From Polyangiaceae bacterium (GTDB lineage Bacteria; Myxococcota_A; Polyangia; Polyangiales; Polyangiaceae): DNA of 64,000 nucleotides. Positions 1 to 9,406 of the stretch are shown one piece after another. The notes beneath the pieces were generated by a model. That model saw only the letters and a program-made list of their open reading frames with translations. It did not search any database and was not told the DNA's origin. A program made the position numbers and the translations under genes. Numbering within the stretch: the stretch's first letter is position 1; each line of letters opens with the position of its first letter. The stretch spans positions 744,001-808,000 of the forward strand of contig JADJYE010000001.1 of assembly GCA_016719945.1 (NCBI GenBank), read 5' to 3'.

Positions 1-940
1 GCGTGAGCCCCTCGCAGCCTGGCGTCGCGCCCCTCTCGGTCAGGCCTGGGCCGTCGCAGCCGGGCGCGCCAGCGAACGGCGCGCTCTCCCCACGCTCGAG
101 CCGCCCCGGCTTGACGCCCATCCCCCTGGCGCCGCTCGCCGGCGCGCCGAAGGGCCCTCCGCCCTTCCCCATCGAGCCGAGCGAGCCCCCCCCGAAGCTC
201 CCGGCGAAGAGCGCAAAGAAGGCCGACCCCACGCTGGTCGAGCCGGTCGTCAAGAAGCCTCGTCCGCTCTCATCGGACGAGCGCGACGATCTCCCGCCTG
301 CGAAGCCGGTCACCTGGAAGACCTTCCTGCTCATCGCCTCGCTCCTCGTCGTGGTCCCCGCGCTCGCGATCGCGGGCTCGCGGCTGCTCGCGGCGCGCGA
401 CGACACCAGCAGCTTCGAATCCACGCTCGAGGCGGCGAACGAGGCGATGGAGCGCCGCGACTGGGACGCCCCCGAGGGAAAGAACGTCAAGACGCTCACC
501 GACAAGCTGCTCGCAGAGTCGCCCGGAGATCGTCGCGCGCTCAGCCTGCGGGCCACGGCGGCCGAGCGCATCGTCAACGACGGCCTGACCAAGAAGTTCG
601 GCGGAGACACGGCTGAGGCCCTGCGCCTGTTCAAGCTCGCGCTCGAGCTCTCACCCGATCTCGAGTCCGCCCGCTCTCTCATCCGTGAGCTCGAGGGCAC
701 GCCAGCGGCCACGGCCACCGCCACGTCGAGCGAGCCGCTCTCGAGCTCCCCCCCCGCGGCGAGCGCGCCCGCCACCGCCAAGGCCTCCTCCACCGCCAAG
801 GCGCCCATGACCGGCAAGCCTGGCTCGACGTCGACCGTGGCCCCCAGCCCTCGGCGACGAACAACGGCGACCTGGTCCTCCCGCTGCCCGATCTGTCTCC
901 GCCGCCGCCGAGCACGGGCTCTTCGGGTCCGTGGCTCTGA
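1..940 (+). CDS. C-terminal part of a proline-rich transmembrane protein with TPR-like region (5' partial, frameshifted)
   Basis: The gene runs in from before the window. What is visible is a Pro/Ser/Gly-rich linker (about 95 residues), one transmembrane helix (ASLLVVVPALAIAG core, near residue 115) and an extracytoplasmic helical region with TPR-like spacing (ALRLFKLALELSPDLESA). An Ala/Ser/Thr-rich segment follows. Around position 845 the frame breaks in a C-rich run. Resuming one frame over gives a sensible tail (NGDLVLPLPDLSPPPP) and a TGA at 938-940 that overlaps the next start. Long Pro-rich linker plus transmembrane helix is the usual C-terminal layout of myxobacterial Ser/Thr kinases, but no kinase domain is in view, so that is only inference. 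Confidence 0.6.
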
Positions 941-1674
941 CGACGCGCTCGTTCGCTGCTGCGGGCTCCGTCGCGCTCGCCTCCCTCGCGAGCTCGGCGA
1001 CGGCGCATGCCCAAGACACCACCGTCAGCTCGCGGCGCGCGGCCGCGGCCCGCGAGCGAGGCTTGCCCCACACCGTCTTCGAGATCGGGGCTGGCTTCGT
1101 CGCGCTGCCGGCCGCCGAGGTGTGCCCGCGCTCGATCGACGAGTGCTCGACCGGGGAGATCAGCCTCGGCGTCGGTCTGCGCAACCTGTACGAGTTCGGC
1201 CCCTTCGGCATCGGGGCGGGGATCATCTGGGCGACGACGCTGCGCAACGACGACGCGCGCGGCGCGGCCGAGCTCGAGCGCTCCCATGGCCGCCGTTACT
1301 TCCTGGTCGAGACGCTGTTCCGCTACGCCTTCCTGCAGACGACGCGCGCCGAGGCGTGGGTCGGCACGGGCCTCGGCCTCGTGAGCATCCGTGACTCGTG
1401 GACCGTGCTAGCGGATCGCGAGCCCGCCAACGAGGTGAAGTTCGTGGGGCCCGACTCGCTCATCATCAGCACCGAGGGCTTGTCGGCCGCGGTGATGGCC
1501 GGCGGCTCCTGGATCTTCGCGGACAACTTCTCGCTCGGCGGCATCTTTCGTTACGGCAACTGGATCATGCCGTTCGAGGCCGACACGACGCCGCTCGGCG
1601 ACGTCGCCTCGCTCTCGGGTCGCGTCGACGTGTTCGAGCTCACGACGACGCTCGCCTATCGGATCGCGCTCTGA
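931..1674 (+). CDS. Secreted, probable outer-membrane beta-barrel-like protein
   Basis: 247 residues, GTG start overlapping the end of the upstream gene by 10 bases, so the two are probably co-translated. The N-terminus is a good signal peptide (AAGSVALASLASSATAHAQ, cleavage after AHA). The rest alternates short amphipathic strands with Gly and aromatic residues (FEIGAGFVALP, LYEFGPFGIGAGIIW, FSLGGIFRYGNW) and ends on a hydrophobic strand (TTLAYRIAL). Terminal strands of this type are typical of outer-membrane barrels. No specific family was recognised. A role at the cell surface together with the preceding membrane protein is inference. Confidence 0.65.
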   Translation: MALTTRSFAAAGSVALASLASSATAHAQDTTVSSRRAAAARERGLPHTVFEIGAGFVALPAAEVCPRSIDECSTGEISLGVGLRNLYEFGPFGIGAGIIWATTLRNDDARGAAELERSHGRRYFLVETLFRYAFLQTTRAEAWVGTGLGLVSIRDSWTVLADREPANEVKFVGPDSLIISTEGLSAAVMAGGSWIFADNFSLGGIFRYGNWIMPFEADTTPLGDVASLSGRVDVFELTTTLAYRIAL

Positions 1675-1686
1675 GCGCCTCGACCG

Positions 1687-2163
1687 CTACGGCGCTGGCG
1701 CGGGCACCGGCTGCGCGACAGGCCTTCGCTTGCGCAGGGTGATGCGCGTCTCGTTGGTCAGCGCGCGCACGGTCACGTCGTATCGGTCGGGGCTATCAAC
1801 GCCGACGAACGTGCAGTCGTCGAAGACCGTCGCCGACGGGCCGACGTTGACCGACTTGGCGGTGATGCGCTTGCGCATGTAGCTCGCGACCTGCTCGAAC
1901 GGGAACGAGACCTCGATGTCGGCCGTGCGCGACGACTGGTCGAGCGCGACCGAACGGATGGGCATCCGAAGGCCGAAGACGACGAGCGTGCCCTCGGGCA
2001 GCTCGTCTCCTTCGCCCGCCGACGGCGGGCGGACGACGCTCGCCGACGGAAGCGGCAGCGGGGCCTCATCGTCGCAGCCCGCGAGCGCCACCAGACCCCA
2101 CAGCACGAACATCACCCAAGCTGGGGCGGCGCTCTTCGCCGCCCCTCCACGCGTCGCTCTCAC
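1687..2163 (-). CDS. Putative lipoprotein at the end of the pilus operon
   Basis: 158 residues, starting with GTG inside the stop of pilY1 (GTGA overlap). It is therefore the last gene of the minor-pilin operon. The N-terminus has a hydrophobic stretch ending in a lipobox-like LAGC, which suggests a lipoprotein signal. The remainder has no family I recognise: a Pro/Ser linker, then a compact 100-residue domain containing one Cys (DDCTFVG), and a Pro/Ala tail. The ATG- or GTG-coupled position makes a role in pilus biogenesis or tip assembly plausible, but nothing in the sequence proves it. Confidence 0.7.
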   Translation of the reverse strand: MRATRGGAAKSAAPAWVMFVLWGLVALAGCDDEAPLPLPSASVVRPPSAGEGDELPEGTLVVFGLRMPIRSVALDQSSRTADIEVSFPFEQVASYMRKRITAKSVNVGPSATVFDDCTFVGVDSPDRYDVTVRALTNETRITLRKRRPVAQPVPAPAP

Positions 2164-5100
2164 TCGACGACGCTAACCCAGGTCCGCACGCGGGTCTTGG
2201 ACTTCGGCGGCGGCAGGTCGATGTGAGCGCTGGGCGTGATCGCGTTGTTGAGCGCGGTGCCCTGCTCGCCCGTGTGGAACGAGAGCTGGTAGCGCCCGAT
2301 GTTCGACTGGGTGATCGACTTGTACTGCCCCGCGAGCCACGGATCGTCGAACGGCGCCTCGACCGGGATGCACGAGGGCAGCAGGTTGATCGACACGCCG
2401 AAGGCGACCTCGTTGCCGGCGAACTGCGCGCAGATATCCGAGTTGTTCACCGCCCCCGAGTTGTTGAGATCGGTCGCCGGGATCGGGATGCCAGCGGCCT
2501 TCTTGATGTAGTTGTAGCCACACAGACCGCTCTTGCCGCCGACGCAGCCAGCTCCGTTCGACGGGTTGAAGAACGCGAAGTAGAGCTGCCCGTCGAACAG
2601 GTTGAGCGGGCCGGTGTGCCGCGCGCCGTCCTCGAAGGCCAGCTCGACGCCGGTGTTTGCGTCGATGGTCCCGATGAAGCCGGGGTAGGTCGTGGTCGGG
2701 ACGTCGGCGAAGCTCGCGACGATGTTGACCATGCCCGTCGACATCGTGGAGAACTCCTCCTGGTTGCCGGTCGAGAAGGTCACCACGACGTTGCCGGCCT
2801 CGTCGAACGTGAGGACCGGCGAAGTCTGGATCGGCTGGCCCATGATGGCCGCCTGCGCGGCGGTCGCGCTGTGCGCCAGGACGCTGCCGGCGTTGGGGCC
2901 GACGCCGATGTACGCGTCGGCCAGGGTCGAGTCGGTCGCGCCGCGGTTGTACCCGTCGAACGCGATGCGCGCTCGCCAGTTGTCCGAGTCGGGGCTCGAC
3001 AGGTCGACGCGCCACATCGTCCCGTCGGCGTCGCCCACGTAGATCCGATCGGCGACCTTGCCCGTGCCGGCCGGGTACGCCACCGGGATGCCCGAGATCG
3101 GGCTGTCGAAGGGGAACTCGGGCGGGATGACGTAGCTGTCGAGCTCCGTGGTCGTGAGGTTGGTCGGATCCGAGACGCGGCGGGGGTTGTCCGCCATGTC
3201 GCCGGTGATGCGCCCGAGGATGCGGCCGGTCCCGAGCTCCACGATGGTGAGGCTGCGAGACGGCTCCGCGTTCGTGCCCCAGTCGCGGATCGTGCTGCGC
3301 GGCCTGCGCGCCGTCGGGGACCAGTAGGTCGCCGGATCGATGTTGCGCGCGACGGTGCCGGCGCCTGCCGGGGTGTACGAGTCGCCACCGGGGAGGATCG
3401 CCGCCGCGAGGATCTTCGTCTTGCCGTCCTTCTCGAGGTAGCGAACGTGGGTGATCGCCGCGCCCGGAGCCGTGCGGCCAAACAGGCGATCACCAGGGTC
3501 GCCGGAGCTATCGCCGTTACCCGCGTAGCTGAGCTGCCACAGAAAGCGCGGCTTCAGCGGGTCGGTGACGTCGAGCGCGTAGTAGAAGCCGCCGATCGCC
3601 GACTCGCCGCTCGCGCCGACGATCACCGTCGCGTAGTCCCAGTCGGTCGTGGTGGTCGAGCTGATGCCCGCGTTGGTGCCGTACGGGCGATCGTAGATCA
3701 CGTTGCCCCAGGCCATCTGTCCGTCGAGCAGGCGCGCCTGGCTGTTGAAGTTTGCGAACAGGCTGGGGATGACGATCGGGGGGATGAACGTCCACAGCTC
3801 ATTGTTTCGCAGCGAGTTGGTCAGCTCGACGGGCATCGGCGACGCGGACGAGTCCCAGTCGGGGTTCGTGCCACCATCGAAGTCGTTCATCGTCAGGTTG
3901 AACGCGTGGAGCTGGCCGTCGGTGGTCTGCTGGTAGATGACCGTCGGGCGCGACAGGTACTCCTGGAAGAACGAGGTCGTGCCGTTCGAGCGCGTCCTGC
4001 CGAAGTTCTGATCGTCCGAGTCGGAGGGCTCCGGCGGCGGGACGACGATCGGGTTGGAGCGGTAGATGCCGCCGAGCGCGCTGCAGGTCTGCCCAGCCGG
4101 GCACTCCGAGCTGGTGGCGACGCGCGAAGGCGTGTCGTCCGGCGGGTCGTCGTCGCCAGCGTACCAGCGCATGACGTTCTCTGCGCAGTCGTCCAGATCG
4201 TCGTCGTCGACCAGGTCCTCGCAGGCGTCGTCGTCGGCGGGCGTCAGGCCCATGGCGTCTTCGATGCGGTCGCCCGTGTTCGACGTGTCGTCGAACTCGT
4301 CGTCGATCTGGTCATCGGTGACGGTCTCGTCGGCGAGATTCGTGCTGGGGTTGTCGCCAAAGCGGCGGTAGTTGCCGACCTTCGTGCCCGCGCCGCCCAC
4401 GAACAGGCCGTCGTGGTTGTTGGTCGCCGTGTCACCGAGGCGCAGCGAGCCGACCATCGCCTCGTCGTCCGCTTCGACCGTCGGCACGACCGTGAAGAAG
4501 CGCCGGCGAGGACCAACGACGGGGTCCTGGTTGATGTTGTCCTGGTAGCGGTCGCCGTAGTTCGAGTTGACCGTCTGCGGCGTGGGGACGTCGAGCGGGC
4601 CCACCGTGTCGCAGGCGTAGCGGACGCGCTCCAGGTTTCCGCGCCACATCGTGTCGGTCGCCGCGAGCTTCGTCGACGTGCGGATCTCGAAGTAGGTGCC
4701 CTTGACGGTGGCGCCGTTGCCGCCGTTCGCGATGAAGACCTGCGGCGCCTGCACGAACACCGGCTGCGTGCGGGAGATGAGGGTGCCCGAGATGGTGTTG
4801 AAGATCTTGTTGAGATCCTGCTTCACGTCACCGGGGCTCTCGGAGAAATACGGCTCGGCCGTGCCACCTTCGTAGGCCATCTCGAGCACCGTGCAGCACG
4901 CCTGGATGCGGTCGCGCTGCGCGCCCGACGCGGCGTCGACGTACGGCGACTCGGCGTACTTGAAGCGGTGCGGAAGGGTCGGGTGCTCCTCGCACATGGT
5001 GCCCGACCCGGGATCGAAGAACGCCGACGACCCCGGGTTGAGCGCCGAGCAGTCCGCGGCGATCGCGGTCGCCGCGCTGGGCGCGTTCGCCACCGGGTTC

Positions 5101-6542
5101 CACGTGACGTCCTTCGCGGCGAGCGCGACGACGAAGGTCCGAACGCCCGCGTCGTTGACGAGCCGGTCTGCCCAGTACCCCGCGCGCTCGTCGATGTCGT
5201 CGGTCGGGCGGCCGCCCGTCACGATGACGATGTTGTTCTGCCGGCAAGAGTTGACCGCGTTGACGAAGAACGGATCGAGGCTGGGGCCGATCTTCCCCTT
5301 CAGGCCCGACCAGATGTTCGGGTTGCGCCACCAGACGTGCGGGACGTGCACCGCCTCGCTAAGCGTGTCGTAGAGGTAGAACTGGTACACATCGCGCAGC
5401 GAGGCGGCGAGCGGCGTCGACGCGTGCACGCTCCCTGCTGCCTGCTCGACGCGCGCGAGCGTCTCGGAGGTGCCGAGCACAGCCTGCTGCACCATGTCGT
5501 TGTGCGCGATGGTGCAGCTGTCCTCGGAGGCGCAGTTGAGCGCCGTCGACTGCGAGAAGTCCCACGCGGCCGGGCCGAAGCCGATCATGCGGCCGATGTG
5601 GGGGTGGGCGTTCGGGTTGCGGATGCCGACGTCGATGCGCGCCTCACTCGTCGTGAACTCGGCGCCCGCGAGGGTCTCGGTGATGATGTTGCGCGTAAAA
5701 GAGGTACGCGCGAACGGCGTCGTGCCCAGCCAGTTCTCACCCGCCGTGTTGGAGAACCAGTAGCTGAACTGCCGGTCGCCGTCGGTGTAGGCGCCCACCG
5801 AGCATTGGCCCCCACTGATCCCCAGCTGGCAGTCGTCCGGGCCGCCGTAGTTCGCGTCCCCCGCGACGCGGTTGATGGGCATCCATTGGTATCCGGCGGC
5901 CGCGTACGCGCGCGTGTTGGAGAGCGAGTCCATCCCGGTGACGCCGAAGCGCAGGGTGCTCGCGTAGGCGTCGATCAGGCCGTCGTCGTCCTGATCCCAG
6001 CGGTTGTTGCCGATCGAGCACACCTCACCGTTGAAGTCGCCGAGCTCACCGCCGGAGTCGATGGCGTCGATGCCCGCGAACGACAGCGAGTTGTCCGGGA
6101 AGCACTCGTCGTAGTCGCCGTTCTTGCCGCAGAACACGACCGTGCCGCGCGTGTCCGGCTGGCCGTAGTCGATGTAAGGCCACGAGCCCGCAACCGCTCC
6201 GAGGCGCCACGGCACCTCCCAGCGCCGGTTCAACATGGGGCGGCACTCGTTCGACTGCACCGGGACCGCCGGGGTCGTGGTGTTCCCCGAGTCGCACTCG
6301 AGATCGTCGATGCTGCCGGTCAGCGCCTCCATCAGGATCGCCCAGCGCCCCTTGTCGCCGTTGTCGCAGTCGGCGGGGCCGCCGTCCATCCCGAGCACCA
6401 TCGACTCCGAGGTGTCGACGACGATCATGACGTTCGGCTTCTTGACGTTCTGCGCGGAGGCGACGCCGGTCACGCCGAGCGCGGCGAGGGCGATCGAGCC
6501 GATGATTCCAGTGCGCACGAGGCGAAAGCGGGGAGCGATCAT
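2160..6542 (-). CDS. pilY1: PilY1-type type IV pilus tip/biogenesis protein
   Basis: 1460 residues. Signal peptide 1-30 (ends VASA). A von Willebrand A domain follows with the MIDAS signature DTSES at residues 43-47 and further acidic MIDAS-type residues (TGGRPTDD). The C-terminal half is the PilC/PilY1 beta-propeller (FYYALDVTDPLKPRFLWQ; DRIYVGDADGTMWRVDL). PilY1 caps type IV pili with the minor pilins, controls retraction and works as adhesin or mechanosensor. Oddities are a very acidic stretch around residues 730-800 and a dockerin/EF-hand-like loop near the C-terminus (DLNNSGAVNNSDI), both potential Ca2+ sites. Family length is normally 1000-1400, so this is long but intact. It is fourth after fimU, pilV and pilW/pilX-type genes, the usual order. 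Confidence 0.9.
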   Translation of the reverse strand: MIAPRFRLVRTGIIGSIALAALGVTGVASAQNVKKPNVMIVVDTSESMVLGMDGGPADCDNGDKGRWAILMEALTGSIDDLECDSGNTTTPAVPVQSNECRPMLNRRWEVPWRLGAVAGSWPYIDYGQPDTRGTVVFCGKNGDYDECFPDNSLSFAGIDAIDSGGELGDFNGEVCSIGNNRWDQDDDGLIDAYASTLRFGVTGMDSLSNTRAYAAAGYQWMPINRVAGDANYGGPDDCQLGISGGQCSVGAYTDGDRQFSYWFSNTAGENWLGTTPFARTSFTRNIITETLAGAEFTTSEARIDVGIRNPNAHPHIGRMIGFGPAAWDFSQSTALNCASEDSCTIAHNDMVQQAVLGTSETLARVEQAAGSVHASTPLAASLRDVYQFYLYDTLSEAVHVPHVWWRNPNIWSGLKGKIGPSLDPFFVNAVNSCRQNNIVIVTGGRPTDDIDERAGYWADRLVNDAGVRTFVVALAAKDVTWNPVANAPSAATAIAADCSALNPGSSAFFDPGSGTMCEEHPTLPHRFKYAESPYVDAASGAQRDRIQACCTVLEMAYEGGTAEPYFSESPGDVKQDLNKIFNTISGTLISRTQPVFVQAPQVFIANGGNGATVKGTYFEIRTSTKLAATDTMWRGNLERVRYACDTVGPLDVPTPQTVNSNYGDRYQDNINQDPVVGPRRRFFTVVPTVEADDEAMVGSLRLGDTATNNHDGLFVGGAGTKVGNYRRFGDNPSTNLADETVTDDQIDDEFDDTSNTGDRIEDAMGLTPADDDACEDLVDDDDLDDCAENVMRWYAGDDDPPDDTPSRVATSSECPAGQTCSALGGIYRSNPIVVPPPEPSDSDDQNFGRTRSNGTTSFFQEYLSRPTVIYQQTTDGQLHAFNLTMNDFDGGTNPDWDSSASPMPVELTNSLRNNELWTFIPPIVIPSLFANFNSQARLLDGQMAWGNVIYDRPYGTNAGISSTTTTDWDYATVIVGASGESAIGGFYYALDVTDPLKPRFLWQLSYAGNGDSSGDPGDRLFGRTAPGAAITHVRYLEKDGKTKILAAAILPGGDSYTPAGAGTVARNIDPATYWSPTARRPRSTIRDWGTNAEPSRSLTIVELGTGRILGRITGDMADNPRRVSDPTNLTTTELDSYVIPPEFPFDSPISGIPVAYPAGTGKVADRIYVGDADGTMWRVDLSSPDSDNWRARIAFDGYNRGATDSTLADAYIGVGPNAGSVLAHSATAAQAAIMGQPIQTSPVLTFDEAGNVVVTFSTGNQEEFSTMSTGMVNIVASFADVPTTTYPGFIGTIDANTGVELAFEDGARHTGPLNLFDGQLYFAFFNPSNGAGCVGGKSGLCGYNYIKKAAGIPIPATDLNNSGAVNNSDICAQFAGNEVAFGVSINLLPSCIPVEAPFDDPWLAGQYKSITQSNIGRYQLSFHTGEQGTALNNAITPSAHIDLPPPKSKTRVRTWVSVVE

Positions 6543-6594
6543 GGCTTCTCTCCTGAGAATTCCAGCGGGGCGGGCGAAGGCGCCCTAGCAGACG

Positions 6595-7335
6595 TTACTT
6601 GGCGACAGGGCCGACGATGACCTCGGCGCGGATCATCTCGACGCTGGTCGAGTACTTGAAGGCGTCGTTCGTGGGGTCGAGCAGGGTGCCGTCGGCCGCC
6701 GTGGGGATCAGCTGGCCGGTCGCACGCACCGTGACGGCCTTGTAGACGAGCGAGGTTCCGGGGCCGGTGCCCGCGACGGGCATCCCAGCCGGGGGAGGGT
6801 CGACCGTTCGCTCGTCGGTGATCTCGACGGCGAAGTTGCCGGCCACGTTGGCCGTCCCGAAGCTGCCCGGCAGCGAGACGTTGCCGACCGCAGAGCTCTT
6901 CGGCACGAACACCTGGAGCCCCGCGTTCCCCGAGCGCGTCCGCGCGGACTTCTCGACGACGCCGTAGCCGAGGCGCAGGCAGTTCGTCGAAGCGGGGACG
7001 AAGCCGACCACGCCGTTGAACGGGATGTCTTGGCAGGGATAGATGTCGCCGGTGACGACCGAAGGCGACTGCGTCACGCGCAGCTGGTTCAGGTACTGGT
7101 TCGCGTCGCGCGCGAACTCGGAGACGGTCGCGTGCATGCCCGCCTCGGCGACGTAGTGCGTCTGCGTCATCTCCCGGTAGCGGCCCGCGTTGGAGACGCC
7201 GAGCTGCGACGAGCGAGCGGCGAACACGCCGACCGCGCCCAGCATGGTGATGACCAGCAAGACGACGAACACTGTCATCCCGCGCCGGCTCCGGCGCCGA
7301 GCGACCCCGAACCGAACGACCTGCCTCAGGGCCAT
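6595..7335 (-). CDS. pilX: PilX-type minor pilin
   Basis: 246 residues. An N-terminal basic leader ends RRG, followed by M-T and a long hydrophobic helix (FVVLLVITMLGAVGVFAA). This is the class III-like signal seen in PilX proteins, where the prepilin peptidase cuts after Gly. Next comes the typical PilX start of the globular part (YREMTQTHYVAEAGMHA). PilX primes assembly of type IV pili and helps deliver PilY1 to the tip. The gene overlaps the end of the PilW-like gene by 10 bases and precedes pilY1 by about 50 bases, exactly the context of minor-pilin operons. Confidence 0.85.
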   Translation of the reverse strand: MALRQVVRFGVARRRSRRGMTVFVVLLVITMLGAVGVFAARSSQLGVSNAGRYREMTQTHYVAEAGMHATVSEFARDANQYLNQLRVTQSPSVVTGDIYPCQDIPFNGVVGFVPASTNCLRLGYGVVEKSARTRSGNAGLQVFVPKSSAVGNVSLPGSFGTANVAGNFAVEITDERTVDPPPAGMPVAGTGPGTSLVYKAVTVRATGQLIPTAADGTLLDPTNDAFKYSTSVEMIRAEVIVGPVAK

Positions 7336-8624
7336 GGCGGGATTCCTTGGAGGTTGGAGATGGTGACCTCGTTGTAGAACGTGCGCACCCGGGCGAACCG
7401 GTTGCGGTTCGTGGCGGCCGCCTGGAACACCTCGAAGCGAGGCAGCGCCTGGTCCTCGGTGGGCGCGGCGGGAGCGGCGGTGCGATCGGGGTAGCGCGAG
7501 CGGGTGGTGAGCCGCACGCCGAGGGCTCGCACCTGGTTGTCCGGGACGTTGCCGATCGGGGTGGCGGCGTTGAAGTCGGCGAAGGTGAGCGTGCTCGGGT
7601 TCAGAGGGTCGGTGGCGAACCGGCCGTTGAAGTTGAGGTCCGCCACGTAGTCGGCGGCGATGGTCGCCGTATTCGGCCGCGGCGCCCCGTTCGCGAGCAG
7701 CTCGCGCCGCACGAGCGCGAGCCGGCTGTTGTCGCCGACGATGCCCGCGATGGCGGCGTCCTGGTCCATGAGCGCGGTGAGCGTCGGCCCGAAGCCGTGC
7801 GCCGCCGCGGTCGCCGCGGTGAGGCGCATCGGCGCGTAGTCGATCACGTTCACGGGGTTGATGAAGCCGTCGGTCGCCTCGCCGCAGCCGAGCCCGTTGG
7901 GGATGTCGACCGCGGTGATGAGGATCGTCTGGTAGTTCGAGCCCGCCCCGTTGACCGGATCAGCGCAGGCGGCCACCTCGATGAACCTGGAGCGGTTCGC
8001 CGCGTCGACGATGCGGGCGAGGTTCCCCGCCGGGAACATCGCGCAGAAGGACGGCGCGCCCGCGAACTGAAACTCCTTGAAGACGCGCTGAACGGGAAGC
8101 TGATCGACCTGGACGGAGATGCGGTCTCCCGCCAGGTCGACCGCGCCGAACTTGAAGCGCTCCGACGTGGCGTAGTTGGCGGAGAGGCGGATGCGATCGG
8201 GGGCGCGCCGATTGGTGAGGCCCGTCACCTCGACCGGCAGCGTGGGATAGTCGACCAGCGCGCCGACCCCCGTCCCCACCCCGTACCCCGTCGCGCCCTC
8301 GGTCACGTTCACCGCCCGGAGGAGCGCGCTCTGCGTCGCGCCCGGGACCACACACACCTGCGCGTCGGTCGCCGCGTCTGGGCTGGTCTGGAAGCCGGCG
8401 CGCTTGATGTCGGTCACGAGGCGGTTCATGCCCATGACGTTGTTGTATTGGGCGGCGTTCATGCGCGCCTCTTGCTGGAAGGCCTCGAGCGAGGTCTTCG
8501 CGAGCGAATACGCGCCGGCGCACACGACCAGGGCGGTCGTGATGGCGACCATCAGCTCGACCGCGGTGAACCCGCGCCGGCTACCATCTCCCGGGATCGG
8601 GACGGGCGGGAGGAACACGCTCAC
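7326..8624 (-). CDS. pilW: PilW-type minor pilin
   Basis: 432 residues from a GTG at 8624-8622 that overlaps the pilV stop (GTGA). Longer upstream reading in this frame is a shadow of pilV. The prepilin signal is clear: basic SRRG, then FTAVELM with Glu at +5 and a hydrophobic helix (VAITTALVVCAGAY). The large globular domain contains a pilin-like Cys pattern and a central segment reminiscent of PilW (MGMNRLVTDIKRAGF). It acts in the periplasm and inner membrane as part of the priming or tip complex of type IV pili with FimU, PilV, PilX and PilY1. Confidence 0.85.
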   Translation of the reverse strand: MSVFLPPVPIPGDGSRRGFTAVELMVAITTALVVCAGAYSLAKTSLEAFQQEARMNAAQYNNVMGMNRLVTDIKRAGFQTSPDAATDAQVCVVPGATQSALLRAVNVTEGATGYGVGTGVGALVDYPTLPVEVTGLTNRRAPDRIRLSANYATSERFKFGAVDLAGDRISVQVDQLPVQRVFKEFQFAGAPSFCAMFPAGNLARIVDAANRSRFIEVAACADPVNGAGSNYQTILITAVDIPNGLGCGEATDGFINPVNVIDYAPMRLTAATAAAHGFGPTLTALMDQDAAIAGIVGDNSRLALVRRELLANGAPRPNTATIAADYVADLNFNGRFATDPLNPSTLTFADFNAATPIGNVPDNQVRALGVRLTTRSRYPDRTAAPAAPTEDQALPRFEVFQAAATNRNRFARVRTFYNEVTISNLQGIPPWP

Positions 8625-9406
8625 CCGTTCCTCCGGATGACGGTCGTCAGGTAGACGACGCCATATTCGCTTCGGCTCCGGGAGATGCCCAGGGCGGTCT
8701 GGTTGGTGTTGTTGAACAGGTTGGTCACCATCAGCCCGGACCAGTCGCGACACTCGGGCGCGACCGACCGGCCGGTCTTCGAGTAGAAGACCCGCACCTC
8801 GACGCGGGCGGCGTCGGCGCTGTCGAGCGCGCCGGCCGCCGCAGCGTTGCCCAGGTACACCGCGCGAACGTGGGCGCAGTACGCGACCTGGTCGCCGTTG
8901 AGGAGCGCCGCCGCGCTCGGGAAGGGCGAGCCGTCCATCCGGAAGGCCCGCAGCGCGTCCGCGCCGACCCAGGTGTTGGGCGCGCCGAGCGCCGTGCCGA
9001 GCCACGGCATGTTGGCCGGGGTGATGCTCGAGCCGTTGTTGGTCCACCGGCCCGCTTCGAGCGCCATGAGCTCGATCGTCGACGAGGCCACGTTGGTCGC
9101 GCTCGTCACGTGGCGGCTGGTCATCGTGCCCATGACCGCGAACCGCTGGAGCGAGACGATGCCCGCGGCGCCGACGGCCAAGATGGCGAGGCCCATCATG
9201 ACCTCCACCATCGTGTAGCCCCGGCGAAGAGCCCGCTTGAAGCCCGCGCGAGCGCTCCGCTGCCCTTCTGCCGGGCTCATAGACCCTTCTGCCGGGCTCA
9301 TAGACCCTTCTGCCGGGCTCATAGACCCTTCTGCCGGGCTCATAGACCCCTCTGCCGGGCTCATAGACCCTTCTGCCGGGCTCATAGACCCTTCTGCCGG
9401 GCTCAT
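8621..9406 (-). CDS. pilV: PilV-type minor pilin with a seven-fold repeated start region
   Basis: 261 residues if translation begins at the first ATG (9406-9404), which overlaps the stop of the upstream pilin gene (ATGA). The first 49 residues are seven copies of MSPAEGS (the last copy runs into the leader). Each copy carries its own ATG, preceded by a GGCAGAAGGGTCT ribosome-binding-like stretch, so any of seven in-frame ATGs could be used. The innermost ATG (9280-9278) would give a conventional leader of about 20 residues. Then follow RRG, the cleavage site and YTMVEVMMGLAILAVG, a textbook prepilin helix with Glu at +5, and a globular PilV-like domain. It is a minor pilin of the tip complex. 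The repeat only alters the cytoplasmic leader. Confidence 0.85.
   Translation of the reverse strand: MSPAEGSMSPAEGSMSPAEGSMSPAEGSMSPAEGSMSPAEGSMSPAEGQRSARAGFKRALRRGYTMVEVMMGLAILAVGAAGIVSLQRFAVMGTMTSRHVTSATNVASSTIELMALEAGRWTNNGSSITPANMPWLGTALGAPNTWVGADALRAFRMDGSPFPSAAALLNGDQVAYCAHVRAVYLGNAAAAGALDSADAARVEVRVFYSKTGRSVAPECRDWSGLMVTNLFNNTNQTALGISRSRSEYGVVYLTTVIRRNG

Noticed and set aside
2223..6620. A 1465-codon open frame on the plus strand opposite pilY1
   Set aside because: Arg/Val/Asp/Ala-rich text with no domain motifs, a typical antisense shadow in high-GC DNA. The minus strand holds a clear PilY1.
8625..9047. Upstream extension of the PilW gene to 9047
   Set aside because: In this stretch the frame is a shadow of pilV; the GTG at 8624 gives a normal prepilin leader and a GTGA overlap.
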